Below, in pieces: positions 11,901 through 23,600 of a stretch of DNA of 64,000 bases (within the stretch, counting starts at the first letter, position 1; the number at the start of each line of letters is the position of its first letter). A program made the translations under genes and the position numbers. The stretch is from assembly GCF_032118995.1 (NCBI RefSeq), contig NC_092660.1:2247501-2311500 (forward strand), read 5' to 3'. Source of the DNA: Asterias amurensis (Eukaryota > Echinodermata > Asteroidea > Forcipulatida > Asteriidae). The notes under the pieces were generated by a model that saw nothing but the letters and a program-made list of their open reading frames with translations, had not been told where the DNA came from and searched no databases.

Positions 11901-13597
11901 CAGGATTCAAAGTGCTGTAAGGACCATATACATTGGTAGCAGGCCTGTCTGATGATATAGATTTTGAAGGGTTTTAGCAGGTTTTGCAAGGCAGAGGACA
12001 CTATTGGTAATTACTCAAAATACTTATTAGCATACAACATCACTTGGTAACGAGTAATGGGGTGAGGTTGATAGTTGAAACATTGTGAGAAACGGCTCCC
12101 TCTGAAGTGACGTATAGTTTTCGAGACAGAAGTTATTTCCGCGAATTTGATTTTGAGACCTCAAGTTTTGAATTTGAGGTTTCGAAATCAAGCATCTGAA
12201 AGCACACGACTTCGTGTGACAAGGGTATTTTTTCTGACATAGTTATCTCGCAACTCCGATGACCGATCGAGCTAAAAATGTCAGACTCACAGGTTTGTTA
12301 TTTTATGCATATGTTGAGATACACCAAGTGAGAAGACTGGTCTTAGACAATTACCTCTAGTGTCCAATGTCTTTCAAGCCGATAGAATAGTTAAGTTGTT
12401 GACTAAAATGTGTTTTCGGTCTACTAACTGCAGAGAACAAATCTGAATGCACTAACACATTTGAGGCTCTATTATATTTCAGTTCAATCATTTAATTTTA
12501 TTGACTTCACATGTAAAAACACAAAGTAAAACAAAAATAACGATAAAGAAAACATACATAGTACGGGAGAGAAGAGGAAAAAAGAAACACCACTCTTAAC
12601 TTTTTTACATAAAAGTATCAAGTGAATCTCCTGATGCCACAATTTAGGAAACAGGCCATAAAAATGGCATTATGGACATGAGTTACACATGGCAAACAGT
12701 TTAAAAAAAAACATGAAATCTTGCAAGTGACTAAAACTATAAAAGCGTTACGTCCATCATAGAAAACACAAACTTGGTTGAAGAGAAATTCTGGTATTTA
12801 CAAAGTAAAAAGCACTATAAATATTATTTTGATGCACTGAAATGCTACAAACATAATTTTGTTTATTCACTTTTCTCCTTCACTTTGATTTTAACTCATT
12901 TCAGTCGTCACTGGCCGTCACTGTAGCTTTTACAATAGCATGGACTCCATACGCCGTGGTATCTTTTTTAGCAATGGTGATGGACGTGTCATATATTCCC
13001 CACTCAGTCTACGCCATTCCCACCTTCATGGCCAAATCGGCAGCTTGCTACAACCCCGTAATCTACGTTATGTTCAACAAGAAGTTCAAAGAAGAGTTGC
13101 AACGATTGTGCTGTTGTTGTGGCTGCATGTGCTGCAAGGTTTCTATAAATATAAGCACCCACAAAAACATCGCTAAGTTTGGAGAAGTCGGGTGTGTTAC
13201 ATGGACAAACCCCTTTTCCCGCCAGTTTGTCCACTTGCCACATTCCCCCGCTATGGGGGACCAGCGACGGTTGTTTGTATCCTCTAAAAAGAACAGCCAA
13301 AGCTTGGAACCCCGTCATCCTTTGGGGATGGTTATCCACGAGACGAACTGCGACCCGATGATGTTCATAGCAGAGGAGGACGTCCCGGGGCCCTCTACCG
13401 GCAATACTGTTGTACACCCGTTCAGTAAACCCACGTGCTCTACCGCTCTGCCTCTTGTGAATCTACCACATGTACCGGTGCCGTACTTAGAAGCTACCAT
13501 ACAGGAATTCACGCCAACATCCAGGCAGTGCGAAAGTGAGGATGGTTCATCAAGACGTATATCTGTTGCAGTTGTCTATGCAGAGTCACAAATGTGA
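5996..13597 (+). CDS. OPN5-like: Neuropsin (Opn5)-like opsin, five exons, N-terminal exon missing
   Basis: Seven-transmembrane retinal-binding receptor of the plasma membrane. Exons read from splice sites: 5996-6159, 8835-8961, 9922-10018, 11417-11648, 12905-13597 (stop TGA). Phases match at every junction (0, 1, 2, 0), giving about 436 residues. Seen: GNGTV in TM1, NLALCDL in TM2, GDAGCTWYGF at the start of TM3 with the disulphide Cys and Tyr at the counterion site, YVPERFKSSC in ECL2 with its partner Cys and a Glu at the E181 site, AWTPYAVVS in TM6, FMAKSAACYNPVIY in TM7 with the retinal-binding Lys and NPxxY, then a CCCCGCMCC cluster (palmitoylation likely) and a long tail. The ECL2, TM6 and TM7 motifs fit neuropsin best; a Go or encephalopsin class is less likely. 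The DRY triad reads CRY. A strong acceptor (pyrimidines then CCTAG at 5991-5995, one base carried over) shows that an upstream exon with the N-terminus and part of TM1 exists; I could not find it. Introns are full of MITEs. Confidence 0.85.
6184..6262. mobile_element. Family D fragment
   Basis: CCCCTATTTCATAGAGCTGC and GCTTAGC motifs, 25 bases into opsin intron 1. Confidence 0.6.
6467..6793 (+). mobile_element. MITE family A copy in opsin intron 1
   Basis: The left end is decayed; the right end GTGTCCACTGTCTTTAA is intact. Confidence 0.8.
6962..7373 (-). mobile_element. tRNA-Leu-derived SINE, minus strand
   Basis: Minus strand: head with box A (GGCCGAGCAATTAAG) and box B (GGGTTCGAGTC), a body with GCCGTTGGTCCCATGTGTTG, GCCGTAGCACCTTGTAAACC, and an end GATATTATTA. 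Confidence 0.85.
7498..7611. mobile_element. Minimal family B element
   Basis: Only the outer about 55 bases of each arm, meeting at AACGGTTACAACCG. Confidence 0.85.
7919..8035. repeat. Tandem units with GTCCGNCCGGAC palindromes
   Basis: Three to four units of about 33 bp in opsin intron 1. Each has a G/C palindrome of the type GTCC-G(T/C)C-GGAC flanked by TGCAAT/TGCATT. The spacing is near constant. Confidence 0.7.
8989..9441 (+). mobile_element. MITE family A copy interrupted by another element
   Basis: Starts 28 bases after the donor of opsin exon 2. The left end TTAAAGGCAGTGGACACTAT is split from the body by the foldback at 9008-9152. The right end is missing. Confidence 0.8.
9008..9152. 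mobile_element. Foldback element nested in a family A MITE
   Basis: Inverted arms of about 50 bases, starting TGGGAGACTTTTG and GGTGGCAGCAGACTTA and mirrored at the right as TAAGTCTGCTGCCACC and CAAAAGTCTCCCA. Confidence 0.85.
9978..10262 (+). repeat. Tandem duplication of the 3' half of opsin exon 3 plus intron
   Basis: A unit of about 142 bp occurs twice (9978-10119 and 10120-10262). It contains the last 41 coding bases of exon 3, its GT donor (10019) and about 100 bases of intron. The second copy carries a duplicate donor at about 10161 but lies behind in-frame stops, so only the first can end exon 3 normally. The motif ACGTTACT starts each unit and recurs at 10263 in the adjoining MITE fragment. 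Confidence 0.85.
10368..10698 (+). mobile_element. MITE family A copy in opsin intron 3
   Basis: Partial left end (CAGATACTATTGGTAA), body with the GAGACCTC hairpin, right end TGTCCAGTGTCTTTAA. A further family A fragment in the opposite direction lies at 10,236-10,380. Confidence 0.75.
10821..10985. mobile_element. Foldback element in opsin intron 3
   Basis: Arms AATCAATGTGTGG...GGTTTTCAACTA and TAGTTGAAAACC...CACACATTGATT, inner arms GCCCGGCCTG / CAGGCCTCGG. Confidence 0.85.
11985..12376 (+). mobile_element. MITE family A copy in opsin intron 4
   Basis: Almost complete, ends GGCAGAGGACACTATTGG and TAGTGTCCAATGTCTTT. Confidence 0.85.
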
Positions 13598-13914
13598 TCA
13601 GCTTTCAGATAGACACATCCGCAAGAAGGATTCATGGTCTATATTTTCTCAGGGATCCATGAGTGGTGTAATTTAGTGGTTCCCTCATTTGAAATCAGGA
13701 CTAAAATTAAATTGAATGTGATAATTTCAATGTTTTTAAATTTATGCACAAATTCACTGGCGAGACGTTGACCTATATTTTATGTTGTTTTACCAAGTGA
13801 GTTTTGAAATTGCACAAGTTGTGTTTCTGGGTGTTTTTATTGAAAACTAGAGGCAATCAACGTACAGGTTAAAACGAGTCCAGCATTGACACTATATTAT
13901 GGATAGCACATCTT

Positions 13915-14055
13915 CATCGATCGCCATTTGATGATACACAAATGGAAAAGTGCACACGCGAACGCGCTGCACACAACTCTCGGCCAATGATAGCCTTTTA
14001 CGCGTGTAGGTTTAATAACAAATGATGGTCAATGACGTCATGTGCAATCTATCTA
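13915..14055. mobile_element. Small inverted-repeat element, family U
   Basis: GCCATTTGATGATACACAAA and AACAAATGATGGTCAATGAC, same TGACGTCATG end, in the opsin 3' flank. Confidence 0.55.
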
Positions 14056-14059
14056 TTAG

Positions 14060-15099
14060 GCCTAGGTCATGTCCTAGGTATTATGTGCGTACACAAACAG
14101 GACGTGGTCGGTATTGCATGCAGTAAGAAACAATATATATTTATATAAACAAACAAACAAAGTGGGACGAAAATGCACTGTGATCCGAATAGTTTACCAA
14201 TGGTTTATGACGTAAGCCACTGTAATAGCTTATCGCTGCCGCGTGACATACAATCCTCCAATCAAATGACAAGGATCTAAGTGATGTTGGAAGATTTGCG
14301 TGGTGTGAATAATAAGAATAGCACTTTAAATATTTTCAAAAGTAAACTTGCCGGCAATACCATGTATTCATTCTTTATCGTGTTGGCTTTGAAATGTCAA
14401 GACCAAAACCAATTTTTTTCAGAGCCAAAAGAGAGTTAAGCGAGAGGTTAACTTCAAATGGACGCCATCTCATGAACCTCTGGTGGTCGCCTGCCACTCA
14501 TCATATCCCAGTCCAGCATCAGCATCCTCAATATCTAAATGTTTTTGTTGTTGAGTTGCGTTCTTCTTCAGAGCCAACTCGGTTGTACCCGCAAGTTTAC
14601 TATCATTATAGTTTCCTCTGGAAAGGAATTATTTGGGTCATGACTTGGAAGCAGTATTGTTTTTGTTTTAGAACTGTAAAATGGTCGCCTAATAGGTTCC
14701 AAGAACATTCGTTTGCTACGTGCCTGTGAAGTGCATTGGTTGCTATTGGTCTGGTACGGGGAGTCGGTTTGGGCTGGATTGCAAATAAAGAAATTTTAAA
14801 AAATCTGCTGGTGATTTTAAAATGGTTTATACTTAATTTTAAATGTACGTGTAAATATTAATGTCTTTTTAACTCATTGCACATTGCGGGACAGAGAATT
14901 CCATGTTGTTTGAAACCAATGTGACCAATAAATAAGTGAATGAAGGAATGAATGAACGAATGAATGTTTTTCTTCTGGTCTAAAGCTCACTGCATAAGAC
15001 ATTAATATCGTGCTGGTGAGATACATGTTGTCAGGTCCCATGTACCTGTATCTGTTATGCGATATAAAGTACAGTCGGCTCTCGTTATATTAAAGAGCA
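14060..15099. other. Opsin 3' flank, otherwise featureless
   Basis: AATAAA at 14,784, a GAATGAATGAACGAATGAAT microrepeat near 14,940, and an unrecognised open frame (14,394-14,729). Confidence 0.4.
14784..14789 (+). promoter_or_regulatory. Candidate poly(A) signal for the opsin gene
   Basis: AATAAA about 1.2 kb after the opsin stop, on the coding strand. It is the first exact copy I noticed downstream; use is inferred. Further AATAAA-like copies lie near 14,927. Confidence 0.3.
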
Positions 15100-15320
15100 A
15101 TGTTAAAGGCACTGATGGGTCGATTTCACAAATAGCTAGGACTAGTTCTAACTTAGGACTAGTCCTTTTGAGATATAAAAAAACTCGTCCTAACTCGAGA
15201 TAAGAATTGACTTAACTCTTTGTGAAATACTCAAAATAATTGTTAGCATTAAAACTCACTTGGTACTAAACGAGCAGTGGAGAGCTGTTGATAGTGTTAT
15301 AACACACATTGTGCTAGGAA
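15100..15320 (+). mobile_element. Fragments of family O and family A elements
   Basis: GGGTCGATTTCACAAATAGC with CTAACTTAGGACTAGTCC (family O end, 15,117-15,230) runs into a family A left half (CTCAAAATAATTGTTAGCAT). Confidence 0.65.
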
Positions 15321-15624
15321 ACGTGAACTTGCTGGGGAAAAACGGCGCGGTGAGATCGATCACCCCTGGGAACGAGGTTGCCCGAGGGCCATACGTACCC
15401 ACGAATGACGCGTTCGCCGAGTTGGCGACTTAAACCACACCTGTTACGTCATGCTATTGTCTAATCGCTCCATTATTATTCATTACTATATTATGAAGTC
15501 TTCTTATACAAGGACACGCGTGATTGTTATACGAGTAGTCTTACACGAGGGCACACGTGACTGTCATTTGAATGTGCATCTACGAGGACATAGTAAGTGA
15601 TTGTCAAATACATGTATTGGCATA

Positions 15625-16505
15625 CGATGAAAAGCAGGAACGTGACACTAGTGTCACAGTGCACTGTGAGGTGTTTGGCCATAGCCTAAGCTTTTAACCC
15701 CAAGGCTCACCCGTGTGTGTGTGTGTGGGGGGGGTGGGGGGGGGGGGGGGTGGGGGACTTTTGCTTATGATGTTGCTAATGGTACGTGTCAGGGCCGAGC
15801 GGATAAGAGCACCGAACTAAAGCTCTGGTGTTTCTGTTCAGCAGAGTGTGGATTCGAATCCCGGTCGTGACACTTGTGTCCCTGAGCAAGACACTTGCTT
15901 CTCTTCGCTCGGGGTACTAATATGGGTATCTGTGAGGGCAGTAATGGTTCTTGTGTTTTCAGCTAGTGTGCTACATTGGCGGCACAGGTTGTATACTCCC
16001 CATAGGGAGCTGAGATGGTTTAAGGAATTAAATGGCCCAGTGATAAGAGTAGTAATGTTGGAAGCGCTTTGTGACATGGTGGAGAAAGCGCTATATGAAA
16101 ACCGAATATTATTATTACTACACTATGATGGATATCGTTATTTTAATGCATAGATGCTGGGTGATCCAGTACTAGCCGTCACAGAGGAAAAGACAGAAAC
16201 ATGACACTGTGAGGTGTTTAGGCCAGGTCGCGGGGGGGGGGGGGCTTTTGCTAATGATGCATAGATGCTGTGTCATCCAGCCGTCGTCTAGCCGCCACGG
16301 AGGAAAAAGCGAAGACACTGTGAGAGGTGTTTAGGCCAAGGCCCACTTAACATCTAGACGTGTACTAGTTCCCCAAGGCGTATTGTCAGTAGTATGTGGG
16401 GCAATTCCTAATGATGTTCCATGGTGGATCTGGATACCATAATAATTATTATTTTAATGCGTAGACGCTGTGCGATCCAACCGTCTAGCCGTCACAGCCG
16501 ACAAA
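15625..16505. repeat. Degenerate tandem repeat split by a SINE
   Basis: Blocks with GACACTGTGAGGTGTTTAGG, G runs, and GATGCTGTGTGATCCAGC recur at about 15,630-15,780, 16,145-16,262, 16,263-16,400 and 16,458-16,505. A tRNA-derived SINE (15,785-16,125) sits between the first and second. GT and long G tracts lie at 15,713-15,760. Confidence 0.6.
15785..16125 (+). mobile_element. tRNA-Leu-derived SINE
   Basis: Head GGGCCGAGCGGATAAGAGCA and GGATTCGAATCCCGGTCGTG; body with GAGCAAGACACTTGCTTCTC; tail (ATT)n. Confidence 0.88.
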
Positions 16506-17655
16506 TTGGCACTGTCCAATGGCCAGGCCTAGTCTCAGTACATGTATACCTTGGTGGTTGAATGGCGTAGGCCTGGGGCCGAGGGCATACAACAAAGATT
16601 TATGACAACATGGGGGTGTTCATATGAAAGTAAAACGGAACTGTTAGAAAAGGAAAAATTACAGACGATCATTATCTGTCTTTTCTAAGGCAGGGTATCA
16701 ATTCTACGGAAGACATGACACAAAATTAATATACATTGTGGTAGCCCTTACAGTTTTTTCCTTTGTCCCGTTAAACACGCCCATGCCCACATAAAAATAA
16801 CGGGTGCGTTCGAATAGCTGCCCTGGTTCGACCCCGGGTCTGCCGCCGGTAAGTGCGAATAGCTTTGACGTCATTCCAGGGGCTCTCACCCGGGTCAGAA
16901 CGGGTCCACTTTGAGGCTGGCCCCAGGTGCATGACGTCACCTCGAGAGGGTGAGTGATTTATTAGGTCTTGTCAGGGGCTCACTCGAGTGAGCACCGCGG
17001 GTCCGACATTCTTCACCTCCAACTCCATGGGTATATAAAGCTCGACTACAAACGCACTCGCCCTCACACTTCGTATTTCTATAATACTGGGAGCAGGCAC
17101 AGCAACCTAACCGACCAGTCGTATGTATAATGTTCTCAAGTTAAACAACTATCACGTTCAGTACAATCATCATCGTTTAATTCGACACTAACTTTACTCA
17201 CTTACTTTTATAGACTCTTGTTGCTGTGGTGTGCTATTTTGGCACTAGAACCATTTATACCTCCATGATAGGCGCACCAGCAGCTACAACCAATAATTAA
17301 TTCCTACAAAGTTATTTTGGTGGATATGTAAGTAGGCTCTTCTGCCCCCTTTTTGTATACATACTTGCAGGCTTAACAGCCAAAGCTCGTAATACTTTTC
17401 GTAATTTCATTTAGTAATAACATAATTCCAGCGAAGAACACGATACACAAAAAAGGCCTACACCGCACACACACACACAATAATTATACGCTTTTCAACT
17501 AGTGAGGGCGCCAGCGTAAGACTGAAACCTAGACGTCTCGAGATGATACTTAAACGTGTGCTTGCATTGAGTCATACTAAAAGAAGATGGCAGCTTCCAT
17601 ACTCGTAAAACTACAAATTAACAGCAGAATAAAGTAACACAACTGGGCTTGAATA
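16506..17655. other. Fukutin upstream region
   Basis: Holds the TATA candidate and CRE-like sites; a short CA repeat near 17,468. No other structure recognised. Confidence 0.4.
17032..17039 (+). promoter_or_regulatory. TATA-box candidate upstream of fukutin
   Basis: TATATAAA about 620 bases before the fukutin ATG, in a locally GC-richer block that also holds two TGACGTCA-like CRE half sites (about 16,867 and 16,931). Transcription start is not determined. A 5' UTR or an untranslated first exon would have to fill the gap to the ATG. Confidence 0.3.
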
Positions 17656-20600
17656 ATGTCTCGTGTTCTCGTAACCCGACGAAGTGTACTGATTACTCTG
17701 GTGATATTCAGTGTGATTTCTCTTGGCATGCAAGTCTATCTGTTAGAATGGGCAGGGATAACAAGCTTCAGCAGGCTCTCGGTAAGTCACTGACTAACTA
17801 ACTAAGACTAAGAATGACTAGACTAGCTAGAAGAGTGTAACTGTAAGACACAACTAGTCTACGGTGACTAGTCAGTGTAGTGGATTCGAATTCGTGTGGA
17901 TTCATGATGATGATGATGTTATGATCATGTATGATGTTTGTCTTTTTAAAGCCATTGGACCCTTTCGGTACAGAAAAAATAAATAAAAGTTCACACATTT
18001 ACAAATAACTTACTACAGGGTTTACAGAAGGTAGTGGTGAAACTGAAAGACGTCTCTTGAAATATTATTCCATGACATGAAATGCTTCACTCTTTGAGAA
18101 AACAGTAAAACAATATCAATTCTCGATAGCGAGAATTACGGATTTATTTTAAACACATGTCCTGACCACGGCGAAACGCGCGGATACAAGGGCGGGTTTT
18201 CCCATTATTTTTTTCCGACTCCGATGACCGATTGAGCCTAAATTTTCACAGGTTTGTTATTTGATATAGAAGTTGTGATACATGAAGTGTGGGCCTTGGA
18301 CAATACTGTTTACCGAAAGGGTCCAATGGCTTTAGAGACACTGGATGGACACTATGTACTGGTAATTGTCAAAGACGAGTCTTCTCACTTGGTATATCTC
18401 TGTATTTGCATAAAATAACAAGACTGTGAAAATTTGAGCTCGACTGGTCGTCGGAGTTGCGAGATAGGCCTAGCTATGATTCTGAAAGAAGAAAAAAACA
18501 CCATGATCCATGTTCATTGTCACACGAAACAAACTGCTAGTTGCGATAATGTTACCCTCCTGCCGACGGCGTAGGCTTCAGGCCTGAATTCTTTTATTAT
18601 AGAGTAAAAAATCACCTCTTTTTTCAAAAACTATGTTACTTCAAAGGCAGCTGTGTCTCAAAATGTGTTATACTATCAGCAGCTCTCCATTGCTCTTTAT
18701 CAAGTATAAAAGTAAGGTTTTATGCTAACAATTATTTTTAGTAATTAATGTACCAATAATGTCAAGTGCCTTTAAGCTAAAGACCCAAGGCTGTATGGGT
18801 TGTTTTATTTTGTTTGATTGTGGTGTCTATTGATGATTATTGTCTCTACTCTACAGAGTCTGTATTCAGCAGACGATGGGAAACATAAACATCGAAGAGT
18901 GATTTCTCCATTTGTAAGTTCTCTGAGTATTTACTGAAAAGATTAAAGGAACATGTTGCCTTGGATTGGTCGAGTTGGTCTTTGAAAAGCATTTGTGTAG
19001 AAAGATATTGTAAAAGTAGAATAATGATCCACAATCCACATAAACATACCTCGGAATTGCACGGTTTTTCTTTAACCTCGTTGACTAACAAGGTCGGCCA
19101 TTTATCGGAGTCAAATTTTCGACCCCATAAATGGCCGACCATGTTAGTTCGCAAAGTAAAACCATGCAATTTCGAGGCAAACTTGTGTGGATTATTGTAT
19201 TCTAATTTTAAAACATCTTTCTAACAATGCATTTTATAACAAACGGTTACAAACGTTTTTAGAGACGAACTCGACCGATCCGAGGCAATGTGTTCCTATA
19301 AATTTACCAACTTACAATTACACCAATTCTACCTTCAGGCCTTGAATCAACCCATGCCACCCACAGCAATTGCAGTGGTGCCCTGTACTTTTGCTTTGGT
19401 GCCCTTTGCCAAGTTCAAATACAAATTTGAATTTACCTCATAAAAGTGCCCAGTACGAGTGAAACATTGCTGTGCCTCTTTAAAAACAACAATGTAGGCC
19501 TGCTACTTAACTACATGTTGTTCTAATACTACTAAACTAGTACTAATACCACAACACTAGTACTAATACCACTACTCTAGTACTAATACCACTACTCTAG
19601 TACTAATACTACCACACTAGTACTAATACTACACTACTACTTAGCCTATAAAATACAACTACACTACTGCCTTCGTAGTCCTAATATCACTACACTAGTA
19701 CTGGGCCCAATTTCATAGCGCTGCTTAACGGTAAGCAAATTTGTGTGCTTACTGTAGCAGAAAAATTTGGTTAAGCCTTAGCGTATTTCACAGGTTAGCA
19801 GAAAAATTGGGCGTCCATATTGCGCGTTTACCGTGGATTTGCATTGTGACGTCATTTATTTTTGTGCGGTAAGCACCAGAAGGTTAGCATGCCTTTTCGT
19901 GTGCTTACGGTTAGCAGCGCTATGAAATAGAAATTGCGCAGTAAGCACAAATTCGGCTGCTAAGCAGCGCTATGAAATTGGGCCCAGATAACTAGTACTC
20001 TCCAATACTTTTTCACTAAACACTGCTACAATAGTACTAATCAATGCTACATCACTACTACTCAGAAGTGCCAAGTCCAGAGGCCAGCTATGCATGAGAT
20101 TTTTCAAAGCTCACCACCACCCCAAAACTATTTTGTGCTTTTAATAAACTACCTTTTTTTTCTTCTAGAGGGCGACCAAACTGTTTGCCAATGCTGCAGC
20201 CAAGTTCGACGTTCCTGTATTCCTAATCGAGCCCGAATGTCTTGAAAACATTTCTATGTATGTTGCTCTTCACAAAAACAATCAGAACTATAGGAATTGC
20301 AACTACCTTTGTGGAAGTCGACTGGTGACATCGTTCGGGATTCTGGACGCAAGTCGAATATCTGATGTGAGTATAGGCTAGATGATAAAATATAAGAACC
20401 TATTCAGCAATGTTAAAAAGTTAAAAACCAAACATCTGAAAAAGTGGTGCACCTCGAGCTCTCTATTAAACTAAAATGAAAAATTACATTTAAAAAAACT
20501 AACAAAGAATACTACATGTAGTTACCATTAACGAGGATAAACTATCAGTAAACCGCTTACTACCTTGAAAATGAAAATGCTTAAGACAACGGATAGAAGA

Positions 20601-23600
20601 AAGGAATTGGGAATAATATTAATAAAAATTATAAAAATGCTTAAAGACACTGGACACTGTTGGTAATTGTCAAAGACCAGTCTTTTTGTAAACATGTGAT
20701 CAATGCATATTGCAGGTTTGACTCCTAGTCGTGACACCTGTGTCCGTAAGCCAGTTGTTCCTGGCTTGATTGATTGCATATTGCGCCACAGCACCTAGTG
20801 TACGATTACAAAGTGCTATGTTAAAGGAGTAGGTCTCATAATTCAAACGAAGTCCCACATACCTTGCAGGAAAATACTGAATGTTAAAGTGCCTTGAGTG
20901 CACTGAGTGTTGAATATGAGCACTATATAAGAAGCCATTATTTATTACAGGTGACATTGTTTACTCAGTGATGATCATGAATGCATAAGTTTAAAATAAT
21001 ATTATGTGGGGTTCTGTGGCCGAGCAGATAAGAGCACCGAACTCATACTTTGGTGTTCCTGTTCAGCAGAGTGTGGGTTCAAATCCAGGTTGTGATACTT
21101 GTGTCCCTGAGCAAGACACTTAACTATAATTACTTTTCTTCACCTAGGGGTCAATGGCTACATGTGGTTCTTGTGATTGATTTAGCTTAGTAGCGCGCAT
21201 ATTTATTGCAGGGGCTGTGTACTCCCTAGGAAGCTGAGATGGTTTAATGAATGATTTAAGGCTCGGTGACCAGGGGTAATGTTGGAAGCGCTTTGAGACA
21301 CCCTTAAGGTGTGTAAAGCGCTATGTAAAATATATTATTATTATTATTATAATTGTTTTGTTATTTACGTTTTCTTGCAGGGCTTTCTTGACCATCTAGG
21401 GAGGATGATTGATATCAAATGGACAATTTTCTATGGACAGGACCCTCGCAACGCCACCGCAGACCATCACAAAACACCAGACATTCCACTCCATTATATT
21501 TTTGAATACTCGGGCCAGTTTATTCATCTAGTCATATTTTATGAGAGAAGCAGTAGTTATCTATGGCACGGAGCAGTAGAAGATGATCCGAGTTCAAAAC
21601 GAAGACCTCCACGGTTGCCGTGCATCAAAGACATTGAGCTCAAGAGGTTAAAGTTCGGCGGAGTTTATGCTGGAGCCTACAACAAGTAAGTCCCAGTTTA
21701 TGTCTACTGTAGTCAATATTAATAATAATATCGAAGTCTTATATAGCGCACGTATCTACCAAACAAGGTACTCAAGGCGCTGAGAGTATACAAACTTACA
21801 ATACAATACAAGACCCAATTATTTAGCACCCCATATACAGATTTACAAGGTGCTACGGCGCATTCAGCAGCCACAGCCAGGAACACCAGGGCGAACCCCT
21901 TCTCTTGATAAGTGCACTCTGGGTTGTTTAACGTGCAATACACAACACATGGGACCAACGGCTTTACGTTCCATCCGAAGGACGAAGCAATGGCTAAGTG
22001 TCTTGTTTAAGGACACAAGTGTCGCGGCTGGGGATTCGAACCCACATTCTGTTACTGATCAGAAACACCAGAGTTTGAATTCGGTGTTCTTAAACGCTCG
22101 GCCACGACACTTCCATAAATATACGTCAGCAATTTCACAAAGAGTCAAAGCCATGAATCCTTAGGGTGTTATGGCCGAGCGGTTTAAGAGCATTGGATTC
22201 AAGTTCTGCTGGCTAAATCATAAATTCCTTAAAAAAAAAAAATTATATAAAAATAAACTTTTGTTTAATCTTCTTTCTGTCACGCTTAGAATGGAATTTA
22301 CGATCACCACAGCCGACGGTGTGAAAATACGCATTCCCAAAGACCTAAACAACTTCCTAGAACAGTATCCAGTCTCCAGATACCTCGAGTGTAATCACCA
22401 GCGAGCCAGGGAATTCAAGACAACATATGGGAACGACCAAACGCCAGAGGCGGAGGAGTTCAGACAACTTGCTAAAGATCTCCTTGAAAAGGGCAAGATG
22501 GTACTGGACGAGCTAGGCATTGTGTTTTGGCTGAGCAGCGGGACGTGTTTAGGTCAGTGTCCTATTATCAGGGTCTAGCGATCAGTAGCAAGAGATCAGC
22601 CCCATCAGTAACGGCCAGAGTTATCTTGTCGTCATGGTTATCATGTCACCTGATCTACTATCACAACTCTGAAAGAGCAGGGCAATGATGTTATCAGACA
22701 GAAAGTTGTTTTTACTTGCACTGTGATGTGTATAGCCTGGAGGAATGTTAAAGTTCATTGGCGCCAGGATGCTTTTAAAAACTGTATGCAAATAGTTGTT
22801 CTTTAGACAAGTGTACAGTGGCTACATGTGACATAGCAAACTGGAAAAGTTCTACACAAGATGTAGGTTGCTAATCTAAAACATTAAAAAATATACCTCG
22901 CCATGCAACCTGCTACTCAATATTTTCATTTTAAACTCGCGGAGGCGAGTTATTTTATGCATTAGTTGAGATACACCAAGTGAGAAGACTGGTCTTTAAC
23001 AATTACCAACAATGTCCACTGTCTTTAACGGCCAATTACTGCCTGATTTCCGTTTCATATTGCTGCTTTACCATAAACACACAAAAAGGCATGCTAACCT
23101 TTCGGTGATTACTGCACAAAAATTAACAAGTGAATGAAATGGCCCAGTGAACAGGGCTACTAATGTCAGAAGAGCTTTTATACGGCGCTCGGGTGTATTT
23201 AGCACTTTATAAAAAATTATTATTATTATTATACTATCTCGTTTTGCTCCAGGTTGGTTTAGGGAGTGTGACATCATACCGCACAGTAAAGATGTTGACT
23301 TTGGGATACGGATTTGGGACTACAAGAGCAACTTTATACAAGAGTTTGACAACAGAGGGCTCACTCTCAAACATCAGTTTGGAAAGGTACCTCTTCCTGA
23401 TTTCTGTGTTTGTCATCACTTAAAGCAAAGTATACCTTTGGTTTTTGGAACCATTCAAATATTTCAATTTTCTTTAAAGGCACTGGACACTTTGGTAGAT
23501 ACTCAAAATGGTTGTTAGCATACAGGTATAGATACTTACTTGGTAACGAGCAATTGCGAGCTGTTAGTATAAAACATTGTGAGAAACAGCTCCCTCTGAA

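Noticed and set aside
13004..13417. 137-codon minus-strand frame
   Set aside because: Antisense shadow of the opsin last exon.
14394..14729. 111-codon frame in the opsin 3' flank
   Set aside because: No recognisable domain, no splice context; likely chance in the 3' flank.
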